A stretch of 64,000 bases of DNA from Xanthomonas sp. CFBP 8443 (GCF_025666195.1 NZ_CP102592.1:3534001-3598000), one strand, 5' to 3'. Shown: positions 32,653 through 42,315, numbered from the stretch's first letter. Notes: a model not told the origin generated them from the letters alone. Numbers and translations are program-made.

Positions 32653-34359
32653 GTGAGCCTGCGCATCGCCGGCCATGGCGCCTCGCGCGGCAACGCGCTG
32701 GGCCGTGCGCGCGTGCGCCTGCCGCACGCGCTGGACGTGGCCGAACAGCGCATCGGCGCGGCGCAGGTGTCCGAGGAACTGGAACGCCTGCACCTGGCGG
32801 TGAACGCCGCGCGCGAGGAAATGCACGGCCTGCGCCAGCGCCTGCACGGCGCGCTGGCCAAGGAGGTCGGCGAGTTCCTCGACCTGCACGCGCTGCTGCT
32901 CGACGACCCGGAACTGCTGCACGGCCTGGACGAACTGATCCGCACCGGCCGCTACAGCGCCGATTACGCGCTGCGCCTGCAGCGCGACCGCCTGGCGACC
33001 GTGTTCGACGACATGGAAGACGCCTACCTGAAAAGCCGCATGGACGATCTGGACCATGTGATCGGGCGCATCCACGCGTTCCTGCAGAAACGCCAGCCCG
33101 ACAGCGCCGGCCTGGCCGGCGAGATCCTGGTGTGCGAGAACGTGGCGCCGTCGGAGTTGGCGCAGCTGCAGGCGCAGGGCGTGGTCGGCATCGTCACCAG
33201 CGCCGGCAGCGCGCTGTCGCACAGCGCGATCCTGGCGCGCAGCCTGCACCTGCCGCTGGTGGTCGGCGTCGCCGATGCGCTGCAGAAGATCAACGACGGC
33301 GACGTGCTGATCGTCGACGGCGTGCAGGGCGCGGTGATCGTCGAGCCCACCCCCGAGGACCTGCACGACTACCGCAACCGCGTGCGCGACCAGGCCAAGC
33401 TGCAGCGCGGGCTCGGCAAGCTGCGCTCCAAGCCCAGCCGCACCCGCGACGGCGTGGACATCGTGCTGCTGGCCAACGCCGAGTCGCGCGACGACGTGGC
33501 CCGCGCGCATGCGCTCGGCGCCGACGGCCTGGGCCTGTACCGCACCGAATTCCTGTTCCTGCAGCGCGACGCGTTGCCCGACGAGGAAGAACAGTTCCGC
33601 ACCTACCGCGACGCCGTGCTGGGCATGAGCGGGCGGCCGGTGACGATCCGCACCCTGGACCTGGGCGCGGACAAGGCCGACCGCACCGGCCTGACCATGA
33701 GCAACGAACAGAACCCGGCGCTGGGCCTGCGCGGCGTGCGCCTGTCGCTGGCCAAGCCCAAGGTCTCGGACACGCAGCTGCGCGCGCTGCTGCGCGCCTC
33801 CGGCTACGGCCCGGTGCGGGTGCTGCTGCCGATGATCAGCGCGCGCGAGGAGATCATGGCGATGCGCCGGCATCTCAAGCGCATCGCCGCGCAGCTGCGC
33901 CGCGAGGGCCATGCCATCGCCGAGCAGGTGCAGGTCGGCGCGATGATCGAGGTGCCGGCCGCGGCGATCGCGCTGGACACCTTCATCGACGCCATCGACT
34001 TCCTGTCCATCGGCACCAACGACCTGGTGCAGTACCTGCTCGCCGCCGACCGCAACAACGAGGCGCTGGGCGAGCTGTACTCGCCGCTGCACCCGGCGGT
34101 GCTGCGCTTGATCGCGCAGGTGATCGCCACCGGCCAGGCCCACGCCAAGCCGGTGGCGGTGTGCGGCGAGATCGCCGGCGACCCGGCACTGACGCCGATC
34201 CTGCTGGCGCTGGGCCTGCGCGAGTTCAGCCTGCACCCGGCGACGATGCTGGAAGTGCGCCGGGTGATCCGCGACACCGACCTGCAGGCGCTGCGCCTGC
34301 GCGGCGCCAAGCTGCTGCAGGCGCGGGATCGGAAGGGAATCGAGCGCTGGTTGGCTTGA
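32653..34359 (+). CDS. ptsI: PTS enzyme I (phosphoenolpyruvate-protein phosphotransferase)
   Basis: About 568 residues. The active histidine lies in SAGSALSHSAILAR (about residue 190); PEP-binding signatures GLYRTEFLFLQRDALPDEEEQF and SIGTNDLVQYLLAADRNN follow. There is no N-terminal GAF domain, so it has the form of PtsI and not PtsP. GTG 32653 places the start as in other enzymes I; GTG 32644 is possible and neither has a good ribosome site. It phosphorylates the HPr encoded just upstream. Confidence 0.93.
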   Translation: MSLRIAGHGASRGNALGRARVRLPHALDVAEQRIGAAQVSEELERLHLAVNAAREEMHGLRQRLHGALAKEVGEFLDLHALLLDDPELLHGLDELIRTGRYSADYALRLQRDRLATVFDDMEDAYLKSRMDDLDHVIGRIHAFLQKRQPDSAGLAGEILVCENVAPSELAQLQAQGVVGIVTSAGSALSHSAILARSLHLPLVVGVADALQKINDGDVLIVDGVQGAVIVEPTPEDLHDYRNRVRDQAKLQRGLGKLRSKPSRTRDGVDIVLLANAESRDDVARAHALGADGLGLYRTEFLFLQRDALPDEEEQFRTYRDAVLGMSGRPVTIRTLDLGADKADRTGLTMSNEQNPALGLRGVRLSLAKPKVSDTQLRALLRASGYGPVRVLLPMISAREEIMAMRRHLKRIAAQLRREGHAIAEQVQVGAMIEVPAAAIALDTFIDAIDFLSIGTNDLVQYLLAADRNNEALGELYSPLHPAVLRLIAQVIATGQAHAKPVAVCGEIAGDPALTPILLALGLREFSLHPATMLEVRRVIRDTDLQALRLRGAKLLQARDRKGIERWLA

Positions 34360-34706
34360 GAGCCGGGATTGGGGATGGGGATTTGTGGATGCTGAGCGCT
34401 CGCAGCCACCGCCAAGCGAACTGCTAAAAAATCGCCAACCCGCACCGCTTTTCTATAGGAGGGACTTCAGCCCCGACGTCTTACCGGTAGCGCGTCGGGG
34501 CTGAAGCCCCTCCCACAGAAAAGTGCAACAGCCCGCGCTCGCGTAAAAAATCGAATCCCCGCTTTTCCACAACCGAATGGCTGGTCATCCCGACTCCCGA
34601 ATCCCGGCCCGCTGTGCTTCCCGCAACATGCAAGCGATAATGTTGCGATGAACATCTGACCGACCGCGTCCTTCGGCGCGCGGCCTTCCACTTTCAGGAG
34701 CAGCGC
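34360..34706. repeat. Repeat-filled gap between ptsI and mgtE
   Basis: A GGGATT/GGGGAT array starts at 34365, six bases after the ptsI stop, and an inverted partner (CCCGACTCCCGAATCCC type) lies at 34589-34608. Nested inside is a REP-like palindrome: 34456-34478 and 34493-34515, 23-bp inverted copies with two mismatches. It looks like one element nested in another. The last 100 bases must hold the mgtE promoter. Confidence 0.7.
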
Positions 34707-36065
34707 ATGGCCGATGCCGTCCGCCACGACAAGACCGCGCGGCAGCTGCGTTTGCTGTCCGATGCGCTGGACAGCGGGCGCCTGGGCCCGGTGCGGCGGC
34801 TGGTCAATACGCTGGCGCCGGCCGAGATCGGCAACCTGCTGGAGTCGCTGCCGCTCGGCAAGCGCGTGGTGGTGTGGGGCCTGGTCGATCCGGAAGACGA
34901 CGGCGAGGTGCTGCTGCACGTCGGCGAGGAAGTGCGCGAGAGCCTGCTCGCGGACATGGACCCGGACGAGATCATCGCCGCGGTCGAAGACCTCGACATC
35001 GACGACCTGGCCAACCTGGTCGAGGACCTGCCCGACACGGTCATCGACGAAGTGCTCAAGTCGATGGACCGCGAGAACCGCGAGCGCCTGGAACAGGTGC
35101 TGTCCTATCCCGAGGACAGTGCCGGGCGCCTGATGAACCCGGACGTGGTCACCGTGCGCGCCGACGTCAACGTCGACGTGGTGCTGCGCTACCTGCGCCT
35201 GCGCGGCGAACTGCCGGACCACACCGACCACCTGTTCGTGGTCAGCCGCCGCCACCAGTACCTGGGCCGGGTGTCGCTGGCCGCGCTGGTCACGCACGAG
35301 GATTCCACCCCGATCAACCGGCTGATCGACGACGAGCAACCAGCCATCGACGTGGGCGAAGGCGCCGACGAGGTCGCGCGGCAGTTCTCCGACCACGACT
35401 GGATCTCCGCCCCGGTGGTGGACGACAACAACATCCTGCTCGGCCGCATCACCATCGACGACGTGGTCGACATCATCCGCGACCAGGCCGAGCACCAGGC
35501 GATGAGCGCCGCCGGCCTGGACGAGGACGAGGACATGTTCAGCCCGGTGCGGCGCGCGTTCCGGCGCCGCCTGCTGTGGTTGACCATCAACCTCGGCACC
35601 GCGTTCATCGCCTCCAGCGTGGTCAGCCAGTTCGAGGGCACCATTTCCAAGCTGGTGGCGCTGGCCGCGCTGATGCCGATCGTCGCCGGCATGGGCGGCA
35701 ACGCCGGCACCCAGGTGCTGGCGCTGATGGTGCGCGGCCTGGCGCTGGGCCAGATCGGCGCCTCCAACGTCACCGTGCTGCTGCGCAAGGAGCTGGCGGT
35801 GGCGCTGATCAACGGCGTGGCGCTGGGCATCGGCCTGGGCCTGATCGTGTGGGCCTGGTTCGGCCAGCCGCTGCTGTCGCTGGTGATCGGCTCGGCGCTG
35901 ACCATCAACCTGCTCACCGCCGCGCTCGGCGGCGTGCTGGTGCCGCTGACGCTCAAGCGCCTGGGCTTCGATCCGGCGCTGGCCGGCGGGGTGATCCTGA
36001 CCACGCTGACCGACGTGATGGGCTTCCTCAGCTTCCTCGGCCTGGCGACGCTGGTGCTGCTGTAG
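34707..36065 (+). CDS. mgtE: Magnesium transporter MgtE
   Basis: 452 residues: cytoplasmic N domain (about 1-130), paired CBS domains (about 135-255) and five membrane helices (about 290-450). The pore region holds PIVAGMGGNAGTQVLALMVRGLALG. Mg2+-gated channel of the inner membrane. A GCAGCGC/AGGAGC context precedes ATG 34707. It stands alone after the PTS block. Confidence 0.94.
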   Translation: MADAVRHDKTARQLRLLSDALDSGRLGPVRRLVNTLAPAEIGNLLESLPLGKRVVVWGLVDPEDDGEVLLHVGEEVRESLLADMDPDEIIAAVEDLDIDDLANLVEDLPDTVIDEVLKSMDRENRERLEQVLSYPEDSAGRLMNPDVVTVRADVNVDVVLRYLRLRGELPDHTDHLFVVSRRHQYLGRVSLAALVTHEDSTPINRLIDDEQPAIDVGEGADEVARQFSDHDWISAPVVDDNNILLGRITIDDVVDIIRDQAEHQAMSAAGLDEDEDMFSPVRRAFRRRLLWLTINLGTAFIASSVVSQFEGTISKLVALAALMPIVAGMGGNAGTQVLALMVRGLALGQIGASNVTVLLRKELAVALINGVALGIGLGLIVWAWFGQPLLSLVIGSALTINLLTAALGGVLVPLTLKRLGFDPALAGGVILTTLTDVMGFLSFLGLATLVLL

Positions 36066-36307
36066 CCAAGCGCGGCATCTGCATGGCCGAGAAGGCCGCT
36101 GCATCGGCCGCTCGCGTACGGGTGCCGATGCGTTCGCTTGCGCTTGCCGGCTGCGCGAAGACGGCGCCGGAACGCGTGCGAAAAGAGGAAGGCCCAGCGG
36201 CCCGCGCCTGACTGGCGCATGTCCGGCCCCGACGCTGGCGGCACGGCGCTCTGTCGCGCAAGGGCCGGGACGCCGATACTGGGGGTTCACACCGCCGAGG
36301 GCCGCCC

Positions 36308-37141
36308 ATGTCCATGCGTTCGTTGCTGATCCTGCTGTGCCTGTCGATGGTCGGTTGCAGCAGCCTGCCCAGCGACCCGGCCAGCGGCCACTTCGTATCC
36401 CGCCAGCTGACCGTGGACGGGCGCCTGTACCGCTACCAGGTGTTCGTGCCGGCGCCGCCGCATCGCCAGGGCCCGGTGCCGGTGGTGCTGTTCCTGCACG
36501 GGTCCGGCGAGCGCGGCAGCGACGGCAAGCAGCAGGCCGATGCGGGCGTGGGCCCGTACCTGCGCCGCCACCTGGGCGACTTCCCCGCGCTGGTGGTGAT
36601 GCCGCAGGTTCCGGAGGACCAGGAATGGAACGGGGTCAACGCGACCATGGCGCTGCAGGCGCTGGACGCGGCCAGCGCCGAATTCGGCGCCGATCCGCAA
36701 CGCACCTACCTGACCGGCATGTCGATGGGCGGTTACGGCACCTGGGAAATCGCGCTGCAGCAGCCGCAGCGCTTCGCCGCGCTGGTACCGATCTGCGGCG
36801 CGATCCTGTCCCCGCACGAGGACCGAGAGTATCTGGTGGTCACCCCGGTGGCCGAACTGCCCGACCCCTACACCGCGCTGGCCGAACGCCTGCAGCGGAT
36901 TCCGGTGTGGATCTTCCACGGTGCGCAGGACGACGTGGTGCTGCCGCACGACGACCGCAAGATCTATCGCGCGTTCAAGAACCTGGAGGCCGACGTGCGC
37001 TACACCGAATATCCGGACGGCAACCACAACGCCTGGGACGCCACCTACCGCGACCCGAAGATGTGGCAATGGCTGTTCGCGCAGAAGCGCGGCGCCGACA
37101 CCGCCGACGCGGCGCCGGAAACCGCGATCGGCGGCAGCTGA
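36308..37141 (+). CDS. Lipoprotein alpha/beta-hydrolase (esterase/peptidase-like)
   Basis: 277 residues. The lipobox MVGC (C19 region, LSMVGCSSLP) makes it a lipoprotein. The alpha/beta-hydrolase core shows LFLHGSGERG (oxyanion loop), nucleophile elbow GMSMGGYG, an acidic residue near FHGAQDDVV and a terminal His in PDGNHNAWD. The pattern is that of the poly(3-hydroxybutyrate) depolymerase/prolyl-oligopeptidase-like esterases; the substrate is not evident. Confidence 0.85.
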   Translation: MSMRSLLILLCLSMVGCSSLPSDPASGHFVSRQLTVDGRLYRYQVFVPAPPHRQGPVPVVLFLHGSGERGSDGKQQADAGVGPYLRRHLGDFPALVVMPQVPEDQEWNGVNATMALQALDAASAEFGADPQRTYLTGMSMGGYGTWEIALQQPQRFAALVPICGAILSPHEDREYLVVTPVAELPDPYTALAERLQRIPVWIFHGAQDDVVLPHDDRKIYRAFKNLEADVRYTEYPDGNHNAWDATYRDPKMWQWLFAQKRGADTADAAPETAIGGS

Positions 37142-37183
37142 GCCGGCGCACGGACCGGCACGGCTTCCGGTCCTTTAACCCCT

Positions 37184-37206
37184 GTAGGAGCGGCTTCAGC
37201 CGCGAC
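37184..37206. repeat. REP-like palindrome GTAGGAGCGGCTTCAGCCGCGAC
   Basis: A REP-type unit with an internal CGGCT-T-AGCCG hairpin, 42 bases after the esterase stop. The same unit occurs at 39639-39661 and, inverted, at 39739-39761; a GC-variant pair occurs at 34456-34515. Confidence 0.8.
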
Positions 37207-37384
37207 AGAAACCCACAGCACAGAGACAGCGTCCGGACAGGAATGTACCTGCCGCTGCCGGAACCGAGCCACGCGAAGGCGGGACAGCAGCGGCAGCCAG
37301 TTGCTGTGCGCCTTCGGCGGTGCGGCAGCCACCCGCTCGGCAAAACCGCGTACAGTCCGCGCTCGTTTTCTTCCCGGGCCGCCC

Positions 37385-37834
37385 ATGGCAACCGACACCG
37401 CTTTCGCGCAGGCCGACTTCCTCGAACGGCTGCAGCGTCTGGACCCGAGCGTCGCCGAGCTTGCCGGTGCCGCGATTCCGCCGTTGCTGATCGCCACCTC
37501 CGATCCCGCCGCCCCCTGGCAGCTCAGCGAGACCGGGCAATGGCTGCTGCAGATGCTCAAGGCCAGGCAGGCGCTGGCGCAGGCCGCGCACGCTACCACG
37601 CTGTCCGCCGACGCATTGCGCCGCGACCAGAAGTTCGCGCCGCCCGGACGGCCGTCGCTGCACATCGTGCAGTTGCGCCAGCAGCAGGCGGCGGCGCAGC
37701 AGGCGACGCGGCGCGCGAAACAGGACTTCGCACAGGCCGCGGCCGGCTTCGCGCGCAGCGCGGCGCTGTCGCTGCCGGCCAAACCGAGCCTGAGCGATGT
37801 CCTGCAGCGCTGGATCGACAGGTATGTGTCTTAG
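37385..37834 (+). CDS. Hypothetical protein
   Basis: 149 residues, no signal peptide, Ala/Gln-rich with an extended helical part (about 96-128, RQQQAAAQQATRRAKQDFAQAAAGFARS) that may form a coiled coil. No family recognised. The ATG at 37385 was chosen over upstream in-frame starts because codon content changes there. A repeat array begins five bases after the stop. Confidence 0.65.
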   Translation: MATDTAFAQADFLERLQRLDPSVAELAGAAIPPLLIATSDPAAPWQLSETGQWLLQMLKARQALAQAAHATTLSADALRRDQKFAPPGRPSLHIVQLRQQQAAAQQATRRAKQDFAQAAAGFARSAALSLPAKPSLSDVLQRWIDRYVS

Positions 37835-38358
37835 TGGCGGGGATTGGGGATTGGGGATTGGCAGAAGCGTGGCCGGGTCGATCGTTGCATGCACCGCGCA
37901 CTCGTAGCCTAACCACAGCACTGGTACTCACTTTTCCGGGGTCGGGCGGGGTACGCCAGGCGATGGCGCGCGCAACAGGCACTCGCAGCGCGTGCACGAC
38001 AGTGGCGCCCGCTTTTTCTCGGAATCGGCAGGAGCGGTTGCGGGAGATTGCCGCATGCAATGTGCGCCAACGTATCCGAAGCCCTGACGTACGCTTTTCC
38101 GATTCCCCGGTCGCCGCTTCGCCGCTGCCTCGCTGCTGAACGCCGCCGCGCGCAAACGCCGCGCAATGCGCCGGACGCCAAGCCGGCGGCGACCGGCTTG
38201 CTATCCTTGCCGGCCCGTTCTCCCCGCGGTTGCACGCGCCGAATCGCCCCCATGTCCGTCCTTTCCCACGCGTACACCGCGGACCGCAATCCTGCCCGCG
38301 TCAGATGCCAGCGGCGCAGCGTGCGTGCACCCTGCCCCGCTGCCGCGGCCGCACGCGC
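37835..38358. repeat. Gene-free stretch with degenerate heptamer-array element
   Basis: Three tandem GGGGATT units (37839-37859) begin directly after the preceding stop; a single inverted unit (GATTCCCC, 38101-38108) preceded by CTTTTCC may mark the far end. Otherwise I see no gene, promoter or RNA in these 520 bases. Confidence 0.5.
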
Positions 38359-39621
38359 ATGCTGAGCGGGCATGCGGCGAACCTCGCCACCTGGAGCATC
38401 TGCGCGCTGGCCACGGCCGGGGTGATCGCGCGGCCGTTCAAGCTGCCCGAGGCGCTGTGGGCGGTGGGCGGGGCGTTGCTGCTGATGGCGCTCGGCCTGA
38501 TGCCCGGCGCCGAAGCCTGGCATGCGGTCCTGAAGGGCTACGACGTCTACCTGTTCCTGATCGGGATGATGCTGCTGTCGGAAACCGCGCGTGCCGAAGG
38601 CCTGTTCGATTGGGTGGCGACGCATGCAGTGAACCTGGCCAAGGGCTCGCCGCGGCGCCTGTTCGCGCTGGTGTTCGGGGTCGGCATCGTGGTCACCGCG
38701 TTCCTGTCCAACGACGCCACCGCGGTGGTGCTGACCCCGGCGGTGTACGCCGCCGCGCGCAAGGCCGGGGCCAAGCCGCTGCCGCTGCTGTTCGCCTGCG
38801 CGCTGATCGCCAACGCCGCCAGCTTCGTGCTGCCGATCTCCAACCCCGCCAACCTGGTGCTGTACGGCGGCACCATGCCGACGCTGGGCGCGTGGATGGC
38901 CGCCTTCGCGCTGCCGTCGCTGCTGGCGATCGGGGTCACCTTCGGCATGCTGTACTGGGCCGAGCGCAAGGACCTGCGCGGGCGCTGCGCCGAACGCGTG
39001 GACACCGCGCCGCTCAGCCGTGGCGGCGCCTTCGCGCTGGCCGGCATCCTCGCCACCGCGGCGTTGCTGGTCGGCGTCTCCGCACTGGGCCTGGAGCTGG
39101 GCCTGCCCACTTGCCTGGCCGGCCTGGCCACGCTGGCCGCGGTGTGCCTGGGCGGCCGGCAATCGCCGCTGCCGCTGGCCAAGGCGGTGTCGTGGGCGGT
39201 GCTGCCGCTGGTGGCCGGGCTGTTCGTGCTGGTCGAGGCGCTGCAACGTACAGGGGTCATCGGCGCGCTCGCGCAGGCCTTGGCCGGCGCGAGCGCGCAG
39301 TCGCCGCTGGCCACCGCCGGCGCGGCCGGCACGCTCTTGGCGTTCGCCTCCAACCTGATGAACAACCTGCCGGCCGGGCTGATCGCCAGCACCACCATCG
39401 CCCAGGCACATCCGCCGCAACTGGTGGTCGATGCGCTGCTGATCGGCGTGGACCTGGGCCCGAACCTGTCGATCACCGGCTCGCTGGCCACCATCCTGTG
39501 GCTGACCGCGATCCGCCGCGAGGGCGAGGACGTGGGCTTCTGGCGCTTCCTGAAGGTCGGCGCGCTGGTGATGCCGCCTGCCCTGCTGTGCGCGCTGGGC
39601 GCACGCCTGCTGCTGGGCTGA
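38359..39621 (+). CDS. ArsB/NhaD-superfamily permease
   Basis: 420 residues, 10-12 membrane helices. Ion-transporter-superfamily motifs are visible: FLSNDATAVVLTPAVYAAAR (about 116-135), LPISNPANLVLYGG (about 161-174) and, in the repeat half, FASNLMNNLPAGLIASTTI and DLGPNLSITGSLATILWL. This two-fold NDA/NNLP pattern is that of ArsB-type arsenite/anion pumps. No arsR or arsC lies nearby, so the substrate is unproven. ATG 38359 was chosen; the frame upstream lacks similarity. Confidence 0.83.
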   Translation: MLSGHAANLATWSICALATAGVIARPFKLPEALWAVGGALLLMALGLMPGAEAWHAVLKGYDVYLFLIGMMLLSETARAEGLFDWVATHAVNLAKGSPRRLFALVFGVGIVVTAFLSNDATAVVLTPAVYAAARKAGAKPLPLLFACALIANAASFVLPISNPANLVLYGGTMPTLGAWMAAFALPSLLAIGVTFGMLYWAERKDLRGRCAERVDTAPLSRGGAFALAGILATAALLVGVSALGLELGLPTCLAGLATLAAVCLGGRQSPLPLAKAVSWAVLPLVAGLFVLVEALQRTGVIGALAQALAGASAQSPLATAGAAGTLLAFASNLMNNLPAGLIASTTIAQAHPPQLVVDALLIGVDLGPNLSITGSLATILWLTAIRREGEDVGFWRFLKVGALVMPPALLCALGARLLLG

Positions 39622-39638
39622 AAGCCCGCGGCTGTTCT

Positions 39639-39761
39639 GCAGGAGCGGCTTCAGCCGCGACGAACGCAGGCACGACGCTTTTGCGTTCCTCCAAAAATGC
39701 AGCGCTCTCTTCTGCCTACATCGCAATGTCCGGCTCAGGTCGCGGCTGAAGCCGCTCCTAC
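39639..39761. repeat. Inverted pair of REP-like units
   Basis: GCAGGAGCGGCTTCAGCCGCGAC (39639-39661) and its inverted copy (39739-39761) are separated by 77 bases between the convergent ends of the permease genes. Such pairs can fold into a long stem and may end or stabilise both transcripts. Confidence 0.8.
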
Positions 39762-39781
39762 AGGGAGCGCAGCGCCCTGCC

Positions 39782-41164
39782 CTACCCGCGCAGCCGCCGC
39801 GCCACGCCGCTGACCAGCGCGATCGCGGCGGTCAGCGCGGCCATCGACAGGAACTGCGCGCGGGTCTCGGCCGAGGCCACCAGCAGGCCGAAGATCAGCG
39901 CCAGGATCGCCAGCGCCAGCACGGTCAGCACCGGGTAGCCGCGCATGCGGAACGGCAGGCGGGTGCCGGCGCGGTCGGCGCGCGCGCGCAGGATCAGCTG
40001 CGACAGCAGCGAGATCGTCCACACCAGCAGGCAGGTCGCGCCGACGATGTTCAACAGCACCGGCAGCACCCGGTTCGGATACAGCAGCTCCAGCACCGCG
40101 GCGACGAAGCCGAACAGCACGCTCGCCAGCACCGCCAGCAGCGGTACCTGGTGGCGGCTGGTGAACGCCAGCGCGCGCGGCGCCTCGCCACGCTGCGCCA
40201 GCGAGAAGATCATCCGCGAGGCGCCGTACAGATTGGCGTTGAGCGCCGACAGCAGCGCGATCACCGCGATCAGGGTGATGCCGGTGGCCGCGCCGGGGAT
40301 CCTGGCCGCCTGCAGCACCGCGGCGAACGGCGAACTCAGCGCCTCGCTCTGCCACGGCACCACCGCGATGATCACGCTCAGCGAGCCGATGTAGAACACC
40401 AGGATGCGCCAGGCCACGGTGCGGATCGCGCGCGCGATGCTGCGCTCCGGGTCGGCGGTCTCGGCCGCCGCCACCGCCACGATCTCGGTGCCGCCGAAGG
40501 CGAATACCACCACCAGCAGCGCCGCGCCGATGCCGGCGGCGCCCTTGGGCGCGAAGCCGCCGTTGCCGGTGACGTTGGACCAGCCCGGCGAGGCCACGTT
40601 CGGCAACCAGCCGGCCAGCAGCGCCACGCCGATCAGGATGAAGGCGATGATCGCCACCACCTTGAGGATCGCGAACCAGAATTCGAATTCGCCGAAATTG
40701 CGCACGCCCAGCAGGTTGATCGCGGTGAACGCGGCCATGAACACCATCGCGACCAGCGGCACCGGCAATGCCGGCCAGACCGTGGCCAGCAGGCCGGCCG
40801 CACCCACCGCCTCGGCGGCGATCACGATCACCAGTTGCAGCCACCACAGCCAGCCCACCGTCGCCCCCGCGGTGGCGCCCATCGCATCGGCGGCATACAC
40901 CGAGAACGCGCCGCTGGCCGGCTTGGCCGCGGCCATCTCGCCCAGCGCGTTCATCACGATGATCACCAGCGCGCCGGCGACCAGGTAGGAAATCAGCACC
41001 GCCGGCCCGGCCGCGTGCACGCCCACGCCCGAGCCCAGGAACAGCCCGGCGCCGATCGCGCTGCCCAGGCCCATCATGATCAGTTGCCGCGGTTTCAGCG
41101 CATGGCTCAGCGCGGGCGTGGCGGACGTGGCAGCGGGACCGGGAGGCATGGACGGATGCGGCAT
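39782..41164 (-). CDS. APC-family amino acid permease
   Basis: 460 residues with about 12 helices. APC motifs are visible: QLIMMGLGSAIGAGLFLGSG at helix 1, VFAFGGTEIVAVAAAETADPERSIARAI (conserved PEXXXP-like region with helix-6 breaks) and NANLYGASRMIFSLAQRGEAPRAL. It resembles the AnsP/ProY/GabP group, taking up a neutral or aromatic amino acid; the substrate cannot be named. ATG 41164 was chosen because the family's cytoplasmic N-terminus is short. Confidence 0.87.
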   Translation of the reverse strand: MPHPSMPPGPAATSATPALSHALKPRQLIMMGLGSAIGAGLFLGSGVGVHAAGPAVLISYLVAGALVIIVMNALGEMAAAKPASGAFSVYAADAMGATAGATVGWLWWLQLVIVIAAEAVGAAGLLATVWPALPVPLVAMVFMAAFTAINLLGVRNFGEFEFWFAILKVVAIIAFILIGVALLAGWLPNVASPGWSNVTGNGGFAPKGAAGIGAALLVVVFAFGGTEIVAVAAAETADPERSIARAIRTVAWRILVFYIGSLSVIIAVVPWQSEALSSPFAAVLQAARIPGAATGITLIAVIALLSALNANLYGASRMIFSLAQRGEAPRALAFTSRHQVPLLAVLASVLFGFVAAVLELLYPNRVLPVLLNIVGATCLLVWTISLLSQLILRARADRAGTRLPFRMRGYPVLTVLALAILALIFGLLVASAETRAQFLSMAALTAAIALVSGVARRLRG

Positions 41165-41806
41165 CGGGTTGGTCGATCGGCAGGAATCCCGACACGATAC
41201 CGCGTCGCGATGGCGGCGTGCTCGCTTGCGTCTGTCGAGGCGATCGGGATGGGCCATTGCCCTGGCGGTTAGGCATCGGCGGCGAGCGTGTGGCGAGCGC
41301 CCTTCCGGCAACTGGTGATCGGCCACGGCCGACCGCGAGGCCGCTTGTCGCGCGAAGAGCGCACGTTGCCACCCGGACGTGGACGCGTGCTCGCTTGATC
41401 GCTCTTCCCTTCCCTGCCCCTCCCTGCCCTGCCCCTGCCTGTCCCACCCCCTTCCCTGCGCGGCCTATGCACGAGCAAGCGCGCGCTCGGGGCACGGGTG
41501 ACACGCCAAGTTCGGAAATACAAAACCAGCGAATTTCCTCGCACATCGCGCATGTCATTGATTTTCGGTATTGACAGCGATACTAACGTCAGAAATACTG
41601 AACATGCGTCGGGTTGGGAGCCCGCCTCGACGACCGGAGTCCGCGCCGCGGATGGCGCTGCACCGGTCGCACCGCGAGGCTCCGCCCGCACGCGTGATGG
41701 CAGGCCGGGAGACGGCCTGCACCGAGCGGCCTGGCCGGAAAGGACCACGGCTGCCGCCCGGCCTCTGGCGCACCGGTCCGCTGCATCAAGACAAGGAGAG
41801 ACACCC
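41165..41806. other. Long divergent gap with leader region
   Basis: 640 bases between the permease and the secreted-protein gene. Besides the promoter and leader hairpin listed separately, there is a C/T-rich tract (about 41400-41460, CCCTGCCC-type repeats). No coding region is convincing here. Confidence 0.5.
41571..41599 (+). promoter_or_regulatory. Sigma-70-type promoter for the 41807 gene
   Basis: TTGACA (41571-41576) and AATACT (41594-41599) are separated by exactly 17 bases in an AT-rich patch. This predicts a leader of about 200 bases, in which an 8-bp perfect hairpin occurs (41700-41707 with 41713-41720). Confidence 0.65.
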
Positions 41807-42289
41807 ATGTTCAAACCCCTGTTGACCCTGGCCGTCCTGGCCGCCGCGTTCGCGGCGGCGCAGACCCACGCCGCCGGGCAGAAGCTCGAAGCCAACGACG
41901 TCGTCCAGGGCCTGGGCGACCGCGTCCCGGCCGGCAAGAAGAACGTCAGCCTGTCGCCGCTGTTCAAGGTCTACACGTTCGAGAAGTCCGGGCTGAAGTT
42001 CGCGCAGATCAACTCGTCGAAGGACGACGTGATCACGGTGATCGCGGTCACCCCGGGCACCGAATCGCGCCTGCCGATCGGCTCGGCCGCCGAAGAGCAG
42101 CTGATCGCCGTCAACGACGAGAAGGACCGCCCGCTCGGCATGGTCACCGCCGCCGCGAGCTGCCCGTGCAGCGCCACCGTGGTCTACCAGGACGCCAACA
42201 ACACCATCGTCGTGGTCTACGGCTCCAACGGCGAATACATCACCTCGTACGTGATCCCGCGCACCAAGGCGCCGGCCGCACCGCAGTAA
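41807..42289 (+). CDS. Small secreted protein of unknown function
   Basis: 160 residues, signal peptide ending near THA-A (residue 22). The mature part is hydrophilic with a single CPC motif (SCPCSATVVYQDANN, about 121-135) that could be a disulfide or metal site. No family recognised. AAGGAG precedes ATG 41807. A strong promoter and long leader upstream suggest high or regulated expression. Confidence 0.75.
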   Translation: MFKPLLTLAVLAAAFAAAQTHAAGQKLEANDVVQGLGDRVPAGKKNVSLSPLFKVYTFEKSGLKFAQINSSKDDVITVIAVTPGTESRLPIGSAAEEQLIAVNDEKDRPLGMVTAAASCPCSATVVYQDANNTIVVVYGSNGEYITSYVIPRTKAPAAPQ

Positions 42290-42315
42290 CGCGCGCGTCA
42301 AGCATCAGCATCCGC

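Noticed and set aside
32464..34236. 590-codon minus-strand frame
   Set aside because: Antisense to ptsI; no domain seen.
36083..36211. 42-codon frame after mgtE with a lipobox-like LAGC
   Set aside because: No ribosome site, and the amino-acid mix matches random GC-rich sequence; too weak to call a gene.
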